Source: Ignavibacteria bacterium (GTDB lineage Bacteria > Bacteroidota > Ignavibacteria > Ignavibacteriales > Ignavibacteriaceae). From it: DNA of 64,000 nt. Position numbers and translations under genes: made by a program. The notes beneath the pieces were generated by a model. That model searched no databases, was not told the DNA's origin, and was given only the letters and a program-made list of their open reading frames with translations. Location of the stretch: NCBI GenBank assembly GCA_017302895.1, contig JAFLBV010000001.1, forward strand, positions 434,001 to 498,000, in the 5' to 3' direction. Of the stretch, positions 40,596-50,831 are shown piece by piece; the stretch's first letter is position 1, and each line of letters opens with the position of its first letter.

Positions 40596-42412
40596 TTTGT
40601 TTCCCGAAAATAGTTGTAGACCAGTCCGGCCTTCTTGTCGCCGACAACTCTGGCGAGTGAGTCAAGGCTGGCTTTTTCAATTTCTTTAACACTGCCAAGC
40701 TCCGATAAGAGTCTTGTAGCAAGTTTTTCACCTATTCCGTCGATTTCGAGCAATTGAGTAGTAAAAGTTCTTTTACTCCTCTTCAATCTATGAAAAGTTA
40801 TGGCAAAACGATGTGCTTCATCTCTCACCTGTTGCAACAGTTTAAGAGCGGAAGAAGTTTTGGGTATAATCACCGGTTCAGGGTCTTTGGGAAGGAAGAC
40901 CTCTTCAAGTCTTTTTGCCAGCCCGATAATTTCAAAATTCTTTAGCCCAAGTAATCTGAGAGCATAAACAGCGGTCGAGAGTTGACCTTTGCCACCATCC
41001 ACCATAATAAGATCAGGGAATTGTTCCTTTTCCTTTAGCAATCTTGAGTATCTGCGGGTAATCACTTCTTCCATGCTGGCAAAATCGTCTGGCCCGCTTA
41101 CGGTTTTAATTGTAAACTTTCTGTAGAGTGATTTTTTTGGTTTTCCGTCAACAAATACTACCATACTTGCGACTGTATCGGTTCCCTGAAGGTTGGATAT
41201 ATCGAAGCATTCGATATGTCTCGGTATCTTTTTAAGATACAAATCTCTTTGAAGTGCAGCGAGAGTGAACGGGATATTGCCTTCTTTTTTAACTTTTTGA
41301 AGCTGAATTTCTTTTAGCTGAAGTGCTGCATTTTCTCTGCTCATTTCAACAAGGGATTTCAAATCGCCTCTTTTTGGAGTAAAAATTCTTATTTTTTTCC
41401 CTGAGCGGTACTGGAGAAGGGAAGTTATTTCTTCCAGTTCAGCCGGTTCAACACCAGTAATCAGTTCAGATGGTATATCAATGAAATCGTTGTAAAACTG
41501 TTTAATGAAAGCAGCATATATCTCCGTAAGATCACCTTCCGATGCGTTTTGGAGGTGAAATTCCTTTTTGCCGATCAGTTTTCCAGCCCTGATATTAAGA
41601 ACAGAACAAGCAGCGTCCCTCGCTTCATTTGCGATTGCTATTATATCCCTGTCAACTTCATCTTCACTGACAATCTTCTGTTTTTCGGAAAATGCCTGAA
41701 TTTTTTCGAGTCGGTCTCTGTAGTCAGCGGCTTTTTCAAACTCAAGATTTGTTGCAGCATCGTTCATTGACGACTTAAAATCCTTGATTAAATCATCTAT
41801 TCTTCCCTTAAGAAGTTTAGTGACCTGATTTACCATAAGATTGTACTCTGCGAGCGATTGATACCCGACACATGGTCCATCGCATTTTTTGATGTGATAG
41901 TCGAGGCAAACCTTGTATTTTGAGTTTTGGATCGATTCGGTTGTCAATGGCAGTTTGCAGCTTCGAATCTTAAAAATCTGAGTAATCATCCTTAGTGCTG
42001 CACGCATACTTTTTACATCCGTATACGGTCCAAAATATTGTGAGCCATCCTTGTAAACTTTCCTGGTAGGATAAATTCTGGGAAACTGTTCCGCTGTCAC
42101 TTTTATAAACGGATAAGTTTTATCATCCTTCAGGTTGATATTGTAACGCGGTTTTAGTTTCTTGATCAGATTATTTTCGAGTACGAGCGCCTCTATTTCA
42201 CTTGTTGTGACGATGAATTCAATATCAGCGGCCTTTGAGACCATCAACTCGATTCTGTAGCTGGGATTCTTTCCTGAGAAGTAGGATCTGACTCTGTTCT
42301 TAAGATTTTTTGCCTTTCCGACATACAGCACCTTCCCGGTGTCATCTTTAAACTGATACACTCCAGGGTTGTCAGGAAGATTTTGCAGTGCTGTTTCCAG
42401 AGCTTCTTTCAT
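40592..42412 (-). CDS. uvrC: Excinuclease ABC subunit C
   Basis: This 606-aa nuclease makes the 3-prime and 5-prime incisions in nucleotide excision repair. Domains: N-terminal GIY-YIG (NPGVYQFKDDTGKVLYVGKA, 15-34), UVR motif (NLEFEKAADYRDRLEKI) that binds UvrB, the UvrC homology region with the RNase H-like catalytic core (ECFDISNLQGTDTVASMVVF, DLIMVDGGKGQLSTA), and C-terminal helix-hairpin-helix pair (LLEIDGIGEKLATRLLSELG). Length is typical. First gene of the uvrC-ykuD-lipoprotein-SixA run. Confidence 0.97.
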   Translation of the reverse strand: MKEALETALQNLPDNPGVYQFKDDTGKVLYVGKAKNLKNRVRSYFSGKNPSYRIELMVSKAADIEFIVTTSEIEALVLENNLIKKLKPRYNINLKDDKTYPFIKVTAEQFPRIYPTRKVYKDGSQYFGPYTDVKSMRAALRMITQIFKIRSCKLPLTTESIQNSKYKVCLDYHIKKCDGPCVGYQSLAEYNLMVNQVTKLLKGRIDDLIKDFKSSMNDAATNLEFEKAADYRDRLEKIQAFSEKQKIVSEDEVDRDIIAIANEARDAACSVLNIRAGKLIGKKEFHLQNASEGDLTEIYAAFIKQFYNDFIDIPSELITGVEPAELEEITSLLQYRSGKKIRIFTPKRGDLKSLVEMSRENAALQLKEIQLQKVKKEGNIPFTLAALQRDLYLKKIPRHIECFDISNLQGTDTVASMVVFVDGKPKKSLYRKFTIKTVSGPDDFASMEEVITRRYSRLLKEKEQFPDLIMVDGGKGQLSTAVYALRLLGLKNFEIIGLAKRLEEVFLPKDPEPVIIPKTSSALKLLQQVRDEAHRFAITFHRLKRSKRTFTTQLLEIDGIGEKLATRLLSELGSVKEIEKASLDSLARVVGDKKAGLVYNYFRETK

Positions 42413-42506
42413 TCTTAAGGATAATTATTAGAAGAAAGCAAATATAATAAAATTGTAGTATGATTAAAAATGATAAAGGGCTAAATAATGAAGGAAAAAG
42501 GGAATA

Positions 42507-42530
42507 GCTGCCACTTTTACAAAAAGCAGC
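42507..42530 (-). terminator. Candidate terminator of the 414-aa barrel gene
   Basis: GCTGC-ca-CTTTT (42507-42518) pairs with AAAAG-GCAGC-type complement up to 42530, with small mismatches. On the minus strand it is followed by TATTCCCTTTTT. It lies 26 bp past the stop at 42556. The remaining 94 bp up to uvrC show nothing else. Confidence 0.45.
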
Positions 42531-42555
42531 AGCCATTTAAAGATTTGTCAAAAAT

Positions 42556-43800
42556 TTAGAAAGCGTAACTGGCGGAAATGTAACCGAATGAATTGACGGT
42601 TCCCGTTGAAAGATTCTTCAAACCCTGCCGAAGCATCTCATCATTGACGGTCGCATCAAGATTGAAATTTCCGAGCTTGAATCCCAAGCCGAGAGTCAGA
42701 CCTGTTCTGTCGAATCCTGTTTGCACAATTTCATTTTTGGTAGTTGATGTAACAGCAACTTCCCGTTTTACTTTAGTAGTCGAAACCTGGTAACCGATTC
42801 TGGCTTTCATCCATTCCGTAAGGTTGAATTCGCCACCAAGATTCCAGACAGGGAAGAGGAAATCAGTGTTTGCGAGTTCAGGGGCTGTTGAAGTTGCCTT
42901 TTCTGTCATCGACTGATACATCATCGAAACACCACCGGCGAGAAGGAGACTGCCCGAGCGATAATTGATTCCGAGTCCGGCTGTCAAGAGGGAATAAGGA
43001 GTAAGATCGGTCGAAGTTCCACCTGCATCCACGGTTCCTGATTCCATATAATAGGAGGCATGAGGGACAAAAGAGAATCCCTTGCCGATATTATGAAAAT
43101 ATCTGGCACTCATCCCAATAGTCGTGCCTGAAACTTTGTTCACGACTGCACCCTCGTATTTGGCGCTTGCGAAAATCATATCAACGCTTCCTTCAATGGC
43201 GTTATCCTTTGAAAAATGTTGAATAATGCCGACTCCAAATCCAATATGCGAAGCACTTGCTTTCTGAGCGGTACCGGACGCAGGTGTAAAATCATTCTGT
43301 GTAGAAGAGTAGGCGACACCGAATCCGAGAATTGTTGCATCCGAAAGTGAATATGCACCGAGAATTTCCATGTTGTTGTCAAGTTTTACAGCAGAACGGG
43401 AGGTGGAGCCAATGCCGTTGAGAGTGGTTACAATTCTGTTCGCAAACGATACATCAGAAATGCCAAAACCTTTGTGATCGTTTCTGGCAAGGATTGCACC
43501 GACCGTCAGTTTATTGGTGAGTGAATAGTTAAATCCTCCAAACTGGCCGTCTCCATCGTTTACGGATGCATTGGAGTAGCCAAAACTGCCCCAAAGAAAA
43601 TTTGAGTAATATTTAGCGAATGCAGGGTTGTATCTCATGTTGATTGGATCGACCATGAAATAATTCAAGCCACCTTCACCGCCCATCGAAAAGACACGGG
43701 CAAAACCGCCACTTCTTTCAGCGGGTACTATGCCGGATTGTGCATTCAATACACCGGCAAACATTGCGATTAAAACAACCAATGATACTGTATGTTTCAT
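42556..43800 (-). CDS. PorV/OmpP1-like outer-membrane protein
   Basis: This 414-aa protein has a signal peptide (MKHTVSLVVLIAMFAGVLNAQ). The mature start GIVPAERSGGFARVFSMGGEG and NMRYNPAFAKY is a variant of the PorV/UPF0164 N-terminal motif. The rest alternates short beta strands and ends in an aromatic (ISASYAF), typical of outer-membrane barrels. The substrate is unknown. The gene is flanked by putative terminators on both sides, so it is probably monocistronic. The preceding 156-bp gap has a GCCGTC-ag-GACGGC palindrome (43883-43896). Confidence 0.82.
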   Translation of the reverse strand: MKHTVSLVVLIAMFAGVLNAQSGIVPAERSGGFARVFSMGGEGGLNYFMVDPINMRYNPAFAKYYSNFLWGSFGYSNASVNDGDGQFGGFNYSLTNKLTVGAILARNDHKGFGISDVSFANRIVTTLNGIGSTSRSAVKLDNNMEILGAYSLSDATILGFGVAYSSTQNDFTPASGTAQKASASHIGFGVGIIQHFSKDNAIEGSVDMIFASAKYEGAVVNKVSGTTIGMSARYFHNIGKGFSFVPHASYYMESGTVDAGGTSTDLTPYSLLTAGLGINYRSGSLLLAGGVSMMYQSMTEKATSTAPELANTDFLFPVWNLGGEFNLTEWMKARIGYQVSTTKVKREVAVTSTTKNEIVQTGFDRTGLTLGLGFKLGNFNLDATVNDEMLRQGLKNLSTGTVNSFGYISASYAF

Positions 43801-43914
43801 TAGATCATCTCCTGTAGAGTGTGTGTAGTTGTTTTATCGGGCAGAGTGTTTATTTAGTTAATTAATCTGTCCGGAGAATAAAGCCGTCAGGACGGCGAAA
43901 CAATTTAAAGCAAA

Positions 43915-43942
43915 AAAGGCTGCTTTTTTAGAGCAGCCTTTT
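43915..43942 (-). terminator. Intrinsic terminator after glgC
   Basis: AAAGGCTGCT (43915-43924) pairs with AGCAGCCTTT (43932-43941). Read on the minus strand the stem is followed by a T-rich tract (TTTTTTGCTTT). It lies 15 bp after the glgC stop. A clear rho-independent terminator. Confidence 0.88.
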
Positions 43943-43956
43943 CAAAAACACAAAAA

Positions 43957-45195
43957 TTAAGCAAAAACATAATTTTTTGGAATTACGACGATTCCCGTTT
44001 CGGTTACTGTAAACCGTTGTTTATCTTTTTCAAGATCAAAACCGATTTCAGTTCCCGGAGGGATATGGACATTCTTGTCAATTATGGCTCTTCTGATTTT
44101 CACATTTCGTCCGATGTTACAATTATTCATAATCATTGAATCTGTCACATATGAGTACGAATTGACGCGCACATTAGCACCGATGATTGATCTCTCGATA
44201 AGACCTCCGGAAACGATAGTGCCATCACAAATCAAAGAGTTGAGGGTACGCCCGATTCTTTCGCCCCAGTGAGAAACTGTTTTCGCAGGAGGAAACTGAT
44301 ACTGATATGTACGAAGAGGCCACTCCATATCGTAGAGGTTGAACTCAGGTACTACATTTATAAGATCCATGCTGGCTTCGTAGTAGCTCTCGATGGTTCC
44401 GATGTCTTTCCAGTAAGGTTTATTTTTCTTGTTCTCATCCACGAAAGGATAAGCAACAACATTCAAACCCTGTTTTATCATGTAAGGAATTACATCCTGC
44501 CCAAAATCGTTGTTAGGAATATTTTTTGATTCCATTTCGATGAGGACTTCTCTCAAGAGTTTGGCATTGAATACATAGATTCCCATGTTCACATAGGAAT
44601 AACCTGGATTTCCGGGTATTTCAGGTGGATTATCGGGTTTTTCGATAAAATTCATTACCTTGGAATTTTCATCGGTTTCCACTATTCCAAATCTGTCTGC
44701 TTCTTCTGTGGGGACAGGCATGCAGGAGAGGGAAAGGTCGGCTTTCACATCATTGTGATAGATCAGTTGTTTCAAATAATCCATCTTGTAGATATGGTCA
44801 CCGCTAAGGATCAAAACCCATTTTCCTCTTTTGTCTCCCTGGAAGAGATTCATATTCTGGTAGATGGCGTTTGCGGTGCCGAGATACCAGTCACTGCTCA
44901 TCTTCTTCTGAGGTGGAACTGAATAAATGAACTCCCCGAGCTCCGGATTAAAAATACTCCATGCCTCATAGATGTGCTGATTCAACGAATCAGACTTGTA
45001 TTGAACGAGGATGTAGATTTTTCTCAAACCGGAGTTGAGGCAGTTTGAAAGTGCAAAATCTATAATTCTGTATTTCCCTCCGAAGGGGACTGCAGGTTTA
45101 CTTCTATAGGCTGTAAGTGGAAACAACCGTTGCCCGACACCACCAGCAAGAATCATGGTGATGGTGTCTCTTAAAATTGACGCTCCCGGAATCAT
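43957..45195 (-). CDS. glgC: Glucose-1-phosphate adenylyltransferase
   Basis: This 412-aa enzyme makes ADP-glucose from ATP and glucose 1-phosphate for glycogen synthesis. Seen: ILAGGVGQRLFPLTAYRSKP near the start, PFGGKYRIIDFALSNCLNSG, the catalytic loop SGDHIYKMDY, IEKPDNP and the C-terminal left-handed beta helix (IIGANVRVNSYSYVTDSMIM). It is in the length range of bacterial GlgC (about 400-430). It stands alone, divergent from ychF across a 202-bp gap that has no feature I could support. Confidence 0.94.
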   Translation of the reverse strand: MIPGASILRDTITMILAGGVGQRLFPLTAYRSKPAVPFGGKYRIIDFALSNCLNSGLRKIYILVQYKSDSLNQHIYEAWSIFNPELGEFIYSVPPQKKMSSDWYLGTANAIYQNMNLFQGDKRGKWVLILSGDHIYKMDYLKQLIYHNDVKADLSLSCMPVPTEEADRFGIVETDENSKVMNFIEKPDNPPEIPGNPGYSYVNMGIYVFNAKLLREVLIEMESKNIPNNDFGQDVIPYMIKQGLNVVAYPFVDENKKNKPYWKDIGTIESYYEASMDLINVVPEFNLYDMEWPLRTYQYQFPPAKTVSHWGERIGRTLNSLICDGTIVSGGLIERSIIGANVRVNSYSYVTDSMIMNNCNIGRNVKIRRAIIDKNVHIPPGTEIGFDLEKDKQRFTVTETGIVVIPKNYVFA

Positions 45196-45397
45196 AAGCT
45201 ACTCTTCTTTTTTTGTCATATGTATGTTTGAAATATACTAAAGTAATTCCAAATCATAAAGCATTTTTCTGCCTGATAAGGTATTATTTTTTTGTAAATT
45301 TGTATTCAGTATTACAAAGTTTTTAGGATTTCCCCTCATTTCGCTGCTCCATGGCTTTACTACCGAAAAAAAATTACAAAAAAGGAAAAATTGAACA

Positions 45398-46462
45398 ATG
45401 CAAATTGGCTTGATCGGATTGCAAAACTCAGGTAAAACCACCCTCTTTAAAACTCTCGCTGAAGGCTCTTCAGGTATTGAATCGAATCGTGCTGTTGTAA
45501 AAGTGCCCGATGACAGGCTGGATGAGCTGACAGGGCTTTTCAATCCGAAGAAAGAAGTCCACGCAACCCTTGAAGTTGTGGATATTCCGGGACTTCAGGT
45601 TGGTGACGATGAAAAATTGAAGATCACATCTGATTTTTTAAATAAAGTAAAAAATAATGATCTCCTCCTTCATGTGGTAAGGGAATTTCCAAACGATTCC
45701 GTCTCACATCCTGAGGGAAGGATTGACCCGATAGCTGACATAGAGTTTCTTGAAACAGAATTTCTTCTGACTGATCTTGCGATGGTCGAGAACAGGATAG
45801 AAAAGCTAAAGAAGGAACTGATGAAGACAAAGACAGATAAACTCATGAAAGAGATGAGTATATTTGAAACTTTCAAAGATCATCTGGAGAACGAAAGACC
45901 CCTTAGATCGGTTGAAATAGAGGAGAACGATCTAAAGCTTTTGAGTGGTTTTCAGTTTCTTACATTGAAGCCGATGATTATCGGGATCAATTTTTCGGAC
46001 GAATCGAAAGAGAAGGTCTCCGGTTTGCTGGAAGAAGTAAAGAAAAAATACCCCTCATTTGAACACAATATCGTTCCATTTTTCGCTCAGTTTGAGATGG
46101 AACTGTCACAACTTAGTGAAGAAGAGGCAGAGGCATTCAAAGAAGACCTCGGCATCACAGAATCAGCCCTCACCAGAATCCTTCGCAGTTCATATGAACT
46201 GCTTGGTTTGCAGTCATTCTTCACGGTCGGTGAGGATGAGTGCAGGGCATGGACCATAAAGAAAGGATACACAGCTCAGCAGTCTGCGGGCGTTATCCAT
46301 TCCGATTTTTTTAATAAATTCATTCGTGCTGAAGTTGTTCACTATACTGACTACATAGCTCATGGATCATTCCCGAAATGTAAAGAAGCGGGAGTGTGGA
46401 GACTTGAAGGTAAGGAATATATAGTGAAAGATGGTGATATACTAAATATCAGGCACAGTTAA
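45398..46462 (+). CDS. ychF: YchF-type GTPase/ATPase
   Basis: This 354-aa Obg-related P-loop protein has G1 GLQNSGKTT at 7-15, G3 DIPGL, and the altered G4 INFSDE, which matches the N-x-x-E form that makes YchF proteins prefer ATP. A helical insert (about 125-175) and a C-terminal TGS-like domain (AWTIKKGYTAQQSAGVIHSD, KDGDILNIRH) follow. The family binds the ribosome and is linked to oxidative-stress control and translation. It is 16 bp upstream of typA, forming a pair of ribosome-related NTPases. Confidence 0.93.
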   Translation: MQIGLIGLQNSGKTTLFKTLAEGSSGIESNRAVVKVPDDRLDELTGLFNPKKEVHATLEVVDIPGLQVGDDEKLKITSDFLNKVKNNDLLLHVVREFPNDSVSHPEGRIDPIADIEFLETEFLLTDLAMVENRIEKLKKELMKTKTDKLMKEMSIFETFKDHLENERPLRSVEIEENDLKLLSGFQFLTLKPMIIGINFSDESKEKVSGLLEEVKKKYPSFEHNIVPFFAQFEMELSQLSEEEAEAFKEDLGITESALTRILRSSYELLGLQSFFTVGEDECRAWTIKKGYTAQQSAGVIHSDFFNKFIRAEVVHYTDYIAHGSFPKCKEAGVWRLEGKEYIVKDGDILNIRHS

Positions 46463-46478
46463 CCAACAGGAGAAAAAT

Positions 46479-48323
46479 TTGTTCGCACTTGACAAGATAA
46501 GAAATATAGCAATTATAGCACATGTTGATCATGGTAAGACCACACTTGTAGATTTTATATTGAAACAAACCGGAGCCTTTAGAGACAATCAACAGGTTCA
46601 GGGAAGGGTAATGGATTCCAATGATATCGAAAGAGAAAGAGGAATCACTATTCTTGCAAAAAATTTAAGCGTATATTACAAAGACTATAAGATAAATATT
46701 ATTGATACACCAGGGCACGCCGATTTCGGAGGCGAAGTGGAGAGAACACTTCGTATGGTCGATGGTGTTTTGCTTTTGGTGGATGCAGCGGAGGGACCAC
46801 TTCCTCAGACGAAATTCGTTTTGAAAAAATCACTTGAACTTGGGCTGAAACCGGTGGTCGTAATCAATAAAATTGACAGAAAAGATGCCAGACCTGACGA
46901 AGTACTCAACGAGATTTTCGATCTCTTTGTAGCTCTTGGGGCAAGCGATGAGCAACTCGATTTTGCGTATGTTTATGCAATTGCAAAACAGGGTATAGCG
47001 AAGGTCAATCTTGAAGATGACTCACAAACGCTTGAACCCCTGCTCGATCTTATTCTCAGCAGAATTGCAGTCCCAACTGCCGTAAGGGAAGAGCCATTTA
47101 GAATGCTCATTTCTGCAATCGATTACAATGACTACCTCGGGCGTATCGGAATAGGAAAAATTCATTATGGTCAGGTAAAGATTGGTGATCAGATTGTTCA
47201 TATCACCCGTGAAGGTGACAAGCAGAATGCAAAAGTAACCAGACTTTACGAATTTGAAAACATTAAGAGAAAAGAAGTAGATTCAGCTTTTGCAGGTGAT
47301 ATTGTGGCGATTGCAGGTCTCGAAGATCTCGACATCGGTGATACACTTTGCGATCCTTCAAAGCCGGAGGTTATCGAATCGCTTGCAGTTGAGGAACCAC
47401 GAATCACCATGAACTTTATGGTGAATAACTCGCCCTTTGCCGGTCAGGAAGGGAAATATGTGACCACCAGAAACATCAGCGAAAGACTTTCGAAGGAATT
47501 GAAATCGAATGTCGGGCTTCGTGTGGAGATGACAGATTCACCGGATATTTTTAAGGTAAGTGGAAGAGGCGAATTGCATCTTTCAATTCTTATCGAAAAC
47601 ATGAGACGGGAAGGTTATGAACTTCAGGTGAGCAGACCGGAGGTAATCCTTAAGAAGATACTTGATGTTGTGAGTGAGCCGATTGAGCATGTAATTATCG
47701 ATGTCCCGGAAGCATTTGTTGGGACGGTAATCGAGAAACTTGGCAAAAGAAAGGGAGAAATGAAAAACATGATCCCGTTCAATGAGAATACCAGACTCGA
47801 GTTTTTTATCCCTTCACGCGGTTTGATAGGTTACAGAAGTGAATTCATGACCGATACAAAAGGAGAAGGAATTCTTCACCACAATTTTCACTCGTATGAA
47901 CCATATAAAGGTGAAATTCAAAGCAGATCACGCGGAGCACTTGTCTCCATGGAAACCGGAATGGCAACTGCCTATTCGATAAACAAACTTCAGGAAAGAT
48001 CTGTATTTTTTATAGATCCCGGAACGAGAGTCTATGAAGGAATGGTGGTTGGTGAAAACTCCAGAGAAATGGACATGCCGGTGAATGTCACAAGGGCTAA
48101 ACAGTTAACGAACTTTAGAGCTTCGGGTACTGATGATGCAATAAGACTTGAACCTGCAAGAATTTTAAGCCTCGAACAGGCACTCGAATGGATAACCGAT
48201 GATGAATTCGTTGAGATTACTCCGGCTTCCATCAGGATAAGAAAAAGATATCTGACCGAAATGGATAGAAAAAATGCCCGCCTTGCTCAAAGGCAACTTG
48301 ACAAAGAGAATAACAACCAATAG
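46479..48323 (+). CDS. typA: Ribosome-associated GTPase TypA/BipA
   Basis: This 614-aa translational GTPase has [13 protein letters not shown] near residue 14, [30 protein letters not shown]-like domains II, III and V, and the BipA-specific C-terminal domain ([20 protein letters not shown]). It starts at TTG with GGAGAAAAA upstream. BipA aids 50S assembly at low temperature and stress. It lies between ychF and a sensor kinase, which follows only 6 bp after its stop, so the kinase is likely transcribed with it. Confidence 0.96.
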   Translation: MFALDKIRNIAIIAHVDHGKTTLVDFILKQTGAFRDNQQVQGRVMDSNDIERERGITILAKNLSVYYKDYKINIIDTPGHADFGGEVERTLRMVDGVLLLVDAAEGPLPQTKFVLKKSLELGLKPVVVINKIDRKDARPDEVLNEIFDLFVALGASDEQLDFAYVYAIAKQGIAKVNLEDDSQTLEPLLDLILSRIAVPTAVREEPFRMLISAIDYNDYLGRIGIGKIHYGQVKIGDQIVHITREGDKQNAKVTRLYEFENIKRKEVDSAFAGDIVAIAGLEDLDIGDTLCDPSKPEVIESLAVEEPRITMNFMVNNSPFAGQEGKYVTTRNISERLSKELKSNVGLRVEMTDSPDIFKVSGRGELHLSILIENMRREGYELQVSRPEVILKKILDVVSEPIEHVIIDVPEAFVGTVIEKLGKRKGEMKNMIPFNENTRLEFFIPSRGLIGYRSEFMTDTKGEGILHHNFHSYEPYKGEIQSRSRGALVSMETGMATAYSINKLQERSVFFIDPGTRVYEGMVVGENSREMDMPVNVTRAKQLTNFRASGTDDAIRLEPARILSLEQALEWITDDEFVEITPASIRIRKRYLTEMDRKNARLAQRQLDKENNNQ

Positions 48324-48329
48324 ATTACC

Positions 48330-50312
48330 ATGAACGAAAATTCCGACATCAAAATAGGTAAATCAGGGACTTTTTTCGAAAAGTTTCATAAAAGTCCTGC
48401 TCCGATGATGATCATTGATCTTCATAAAAAATGTTTGATTAAGGAGGCTAACAGCGCCTCTGCGGAATTTTTGGGATTGGGCAAGGGAAATGTGGTCGGC
48501 AAGGAATTGCCAAGGATATTACTGGGTGATGAGTATACCGACGACAGTTGTATCGCAATCAAGTCAAAATTCCTCGCGGGAAGCATTTCACTCGGATTTA
48601 AAGACAGCAGCGGAAGGGAAAAATTTGTAGAAATTTTTTCCGTACCTGTGTTCTATGAAGACAATTACTACGATCTGGTAATGTTGAAAGACTTGACGGC
48701 TGCGATAAGAGAGGAAAAACTGCGTAGAGCAACAAACCTCATCTCAGAAGCTGCAAATGTGTCCTTCGATCTTTTCAAGTTGTACGAGAGTGTTCATCAT
48801 ATCGTATCAGATTTGATGCCAGCAAAAAATTTCTTCATGTCACTCGTGGACGAGGAAAAAAAGACCATATCGTTCCCTTATTTTGTGGATGAAATAGATT
48901 CACCCGAGGGACCAGTTTCACTTCCTGAAAGACCAATTGATTCAAAAACATTGACAAGTTATGTCATCAGAAAGGGGATTCCTCTCCTTTTAGGCAGAAC
49001 TGATTTTGCCAATCTCGAGAGATTGGGAGTAATTGAATTATATGGTGGCGACTGCGAAGAGTGGATGGGAGTTCCGCTTAAGAACAATGAAGGGAAGATA
49101 ATCGGGGTCATCGTGGTTCAGAGATATGATGACAGTACAAGAAAATATGATCAGATTGATGTCGATACACTGAATTTTGTCTCCAACCAGATAGCCATGG
49201 CTATTGAACTGAAGAAAAAGGAAGAGATTCTCAAAGAGAGTGAAGCCAAATACCGTTCTCTGATTGAGAATTTGAATGACATTATTTACATCTATGATAT
49301 CAAAGGTAATCTTAGATATATAAGTCCTGCAGTGGCAAATTACGGATATACAGTAGAGGAATTAACCGGCAAAAACCTGAATCATATTGTTCACGAAGAA
49401 GATATGATTAAGTTTAAGAAGCATACTCTTGAAGTCTTGAAAGGTGATGTCCAGCCAATTACGGTGAGACTGTATGACAAGCAGGGTGAAATTCATTATT
49501 TTCATACAATTAACAGTGTTATTGAAGAAGATGGCAAGAAACTGATCAATGGTACTCTGAGCGATATTACCGAGAGAGTAAAGATTGAGGACGAACTGAA
49601 AAGCAGTGAACAGAAACTGATGGAAGCCAATCACGCTAAAGACCGGTTCTTTTCAATCCTTGCTCACGATTTGAAGAGCCCTTTCACCGGTATACTCGGT
49701 TTCTCGGAGTTCCTTCTGAATGATATCGCAGATTTGAGTATGGATGAGATTAGTGAATTTGCCGGGAGAATCAATTCTTCTGCGAAAGCTATCCTTGAAT
49801 TGCTCAACAATCTTTTAGACTGGTCGAGAATTCAGTCGAACAGATTAAAATTTGTACCTGATGAAGTGACAGTTTCACACATTCTCTACAAAGTAAATTC
49901 TGTTCTAATGCCTCTGACAATAGAAAAGGGTTTGGAACTGATAATGGATCTCGATGATGAGATAAAAGTGATGGCCGATGAAGACATGCTTCAGACAGTT
50001 TTTCGAAATCTGATTTCCAACAGCATCAAGTTTACCCCTAGAGGAGGCAGCATCATAGTTTCGGGTGAGGTCGAGGATGACCGGATTAGATTTTCAGTAA
50101 GTGATTCGGGCGTTGGGATGCCCCCCGAGACTGTAGCCAAGCTGTTTAAGATAAATGAGCTGGTGACAACATCCGGAACGGAGAATGAGAAAGGGACAGG
50201 TTTGGGTCTTCTTCTATGCTATGAATTCGTGAAGCGACACGGTGGTGTGCTTGAAGTTGAGAGTCGTGTTGGCGAAGGAACAACTTTTAGTTTTACAATT
50301 GCTTTGGCCTAA
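48330..50312 (+). CDS. PAS-GAF-PAS sensor histidine kinase
   Basis: This 660-aa soluble kinase (no transmembrane segments seen) has an N-terminal PAS (about 15-120), a GAF domain (about 140-295), a second PAS (AKYRSLIENLNDIIYIYDIK, ending about 425) and a HisKA box FFSILAHDLKSPFTGILGFS with His about 446. The ATPase domain follows (NLISNSIKFTPRGG, DSGVGMP, GTGLGLLLCYEFVKRHGG). It probably senses a cytoplasmic signal. No response regulator is adjacent, so its partner is unknown. It follows typA by 6 bp and its stop overlaps the convergent 150-aa gene by 4 bp. Confidence 0.93.
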   Translation: MNENSDIKIGKSGTFFEKFHKSPAPMMIIDLHKKCLIKEANSASAEFLGLGKGNVVGKELPRILLGDEYTDDSCIAIKSKFLAGSISLGFKDSSGREKFVEIFSVPVFYEDNYYDLVMLKDLTAAIREEKLRRATNLISEAANVSFDLFKLYESVHHIVSDLMPAKNFFMSLVDEEKKTISFPYFVDEIDSPEGPVSLPERPIDSKTLTSYVIRKGIPLLLGRTDFANLERLGVIELYGGDCEEWMGVPLKNNEGKIIGVIVVQRYDDSTRKYDQIDVDTLNFVSNQIAMAIELKKKEEILKESEAKYRSLIENLNDIIYIYDIKGNLRYISPAVANYGYTVEELTGKNLNHIVHEEDMIKFKKHTLEVLKGDVQPITVRLYDKQGEIHYFHTINSVIEEDGKKLINGTLSDITERVKIEDELKSSEQKLMEANHAKDRFFSILAHDLKSPFTGILGFSEFLLNDIADLSMDEISEFAGRINSSAKAILELLNNLLDWSRIQSNRLKFVPDEVTVSHILYKVNSVLMPLTIEKGLELIMDLDDEIKVMADEDMLQTVFRNLISNSIKFTPRGGSIIVSGEVEDDRIRFSVSDSGVGMPPETVAKLFKINELVTTSGTENEKGTGLGLLLCYEFVKRHGGVLEVESRVGEGTTFSFTIALA

Positions 50313-50761
50313 TTTTCGTTCTTGCTGTGCAACAATTTATGAAGTTGAACGATTTCATAAACCGGACTTCCTTTAGTTACCGGTAACATTTGCCTGGTAT
50401 CTACACTTCCATCCTTTTGATAATCAAAAACTATGATTTCCTTCTTTTTACTGTCGAAATATGAAGCTTTTTTGATAAAATATTTTGCTTCCTTCAAAGA
50501 TACTGTGTAAATTATCACTTCGGTAAAATATTTCCCGGCAACGCCCGGTATCGACTGTTCAGAGTTGTATTCCGTTTTTACGGGCTGATCAAAAACATCG
50601 CTTTTTGCTAAAGCAAGGGAAGAAAGGTCGTAGTAAACAACAGCAAATTTGTTTTTCGACAGTTCTTTCCATATCTCCTTAACCGGTGTATTTTGAGCGG
50701 AAACCGCAAATAACAAACTGAAGAAGAAAAGACAAACTGCCATGAAATTTTTTACAGCCAT
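50309..50761 (-). CDS. Small secreted protein of unknown function
   Basis: This 150-aa protein has a signal peptide (MAVKNFMAVCLFFFSLLFAVSA) from ATG 50761; a TTG nine bases upstream is also in frame. The mature part is a short beta-rich domain (KFAVVYYDLSSLALAKSDVF, YFTEVIIYTVSLKEAKYFIK). No family recognised. It is alone on the minus strand, divergent from the DUF3298 gene and overlapping the kinase end by 4 bp. Confidence 0.75.
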   Translation of the reverse strand: MAVKNFMAVCLFFFSLLFAVSAQNTPVKEIWKELSKNKFAVVYYDLSSLALAKSDVFDQPVKTEYNSEQSIPGVAGKYFTEVIIYTVSLKEAKYFIKKASYFDSKKKEIIVFDYQKDGSVDTRQMLPVTKGSPVYEIVQLHKLLHSKNEN

Positions 50762-50831
50762 TGGTTTCAATCTTTCTTATTATAGCAGGATAAAAATTTA
50801 CTCATCATTTCTCAATCTATAGAGGAAAAAA

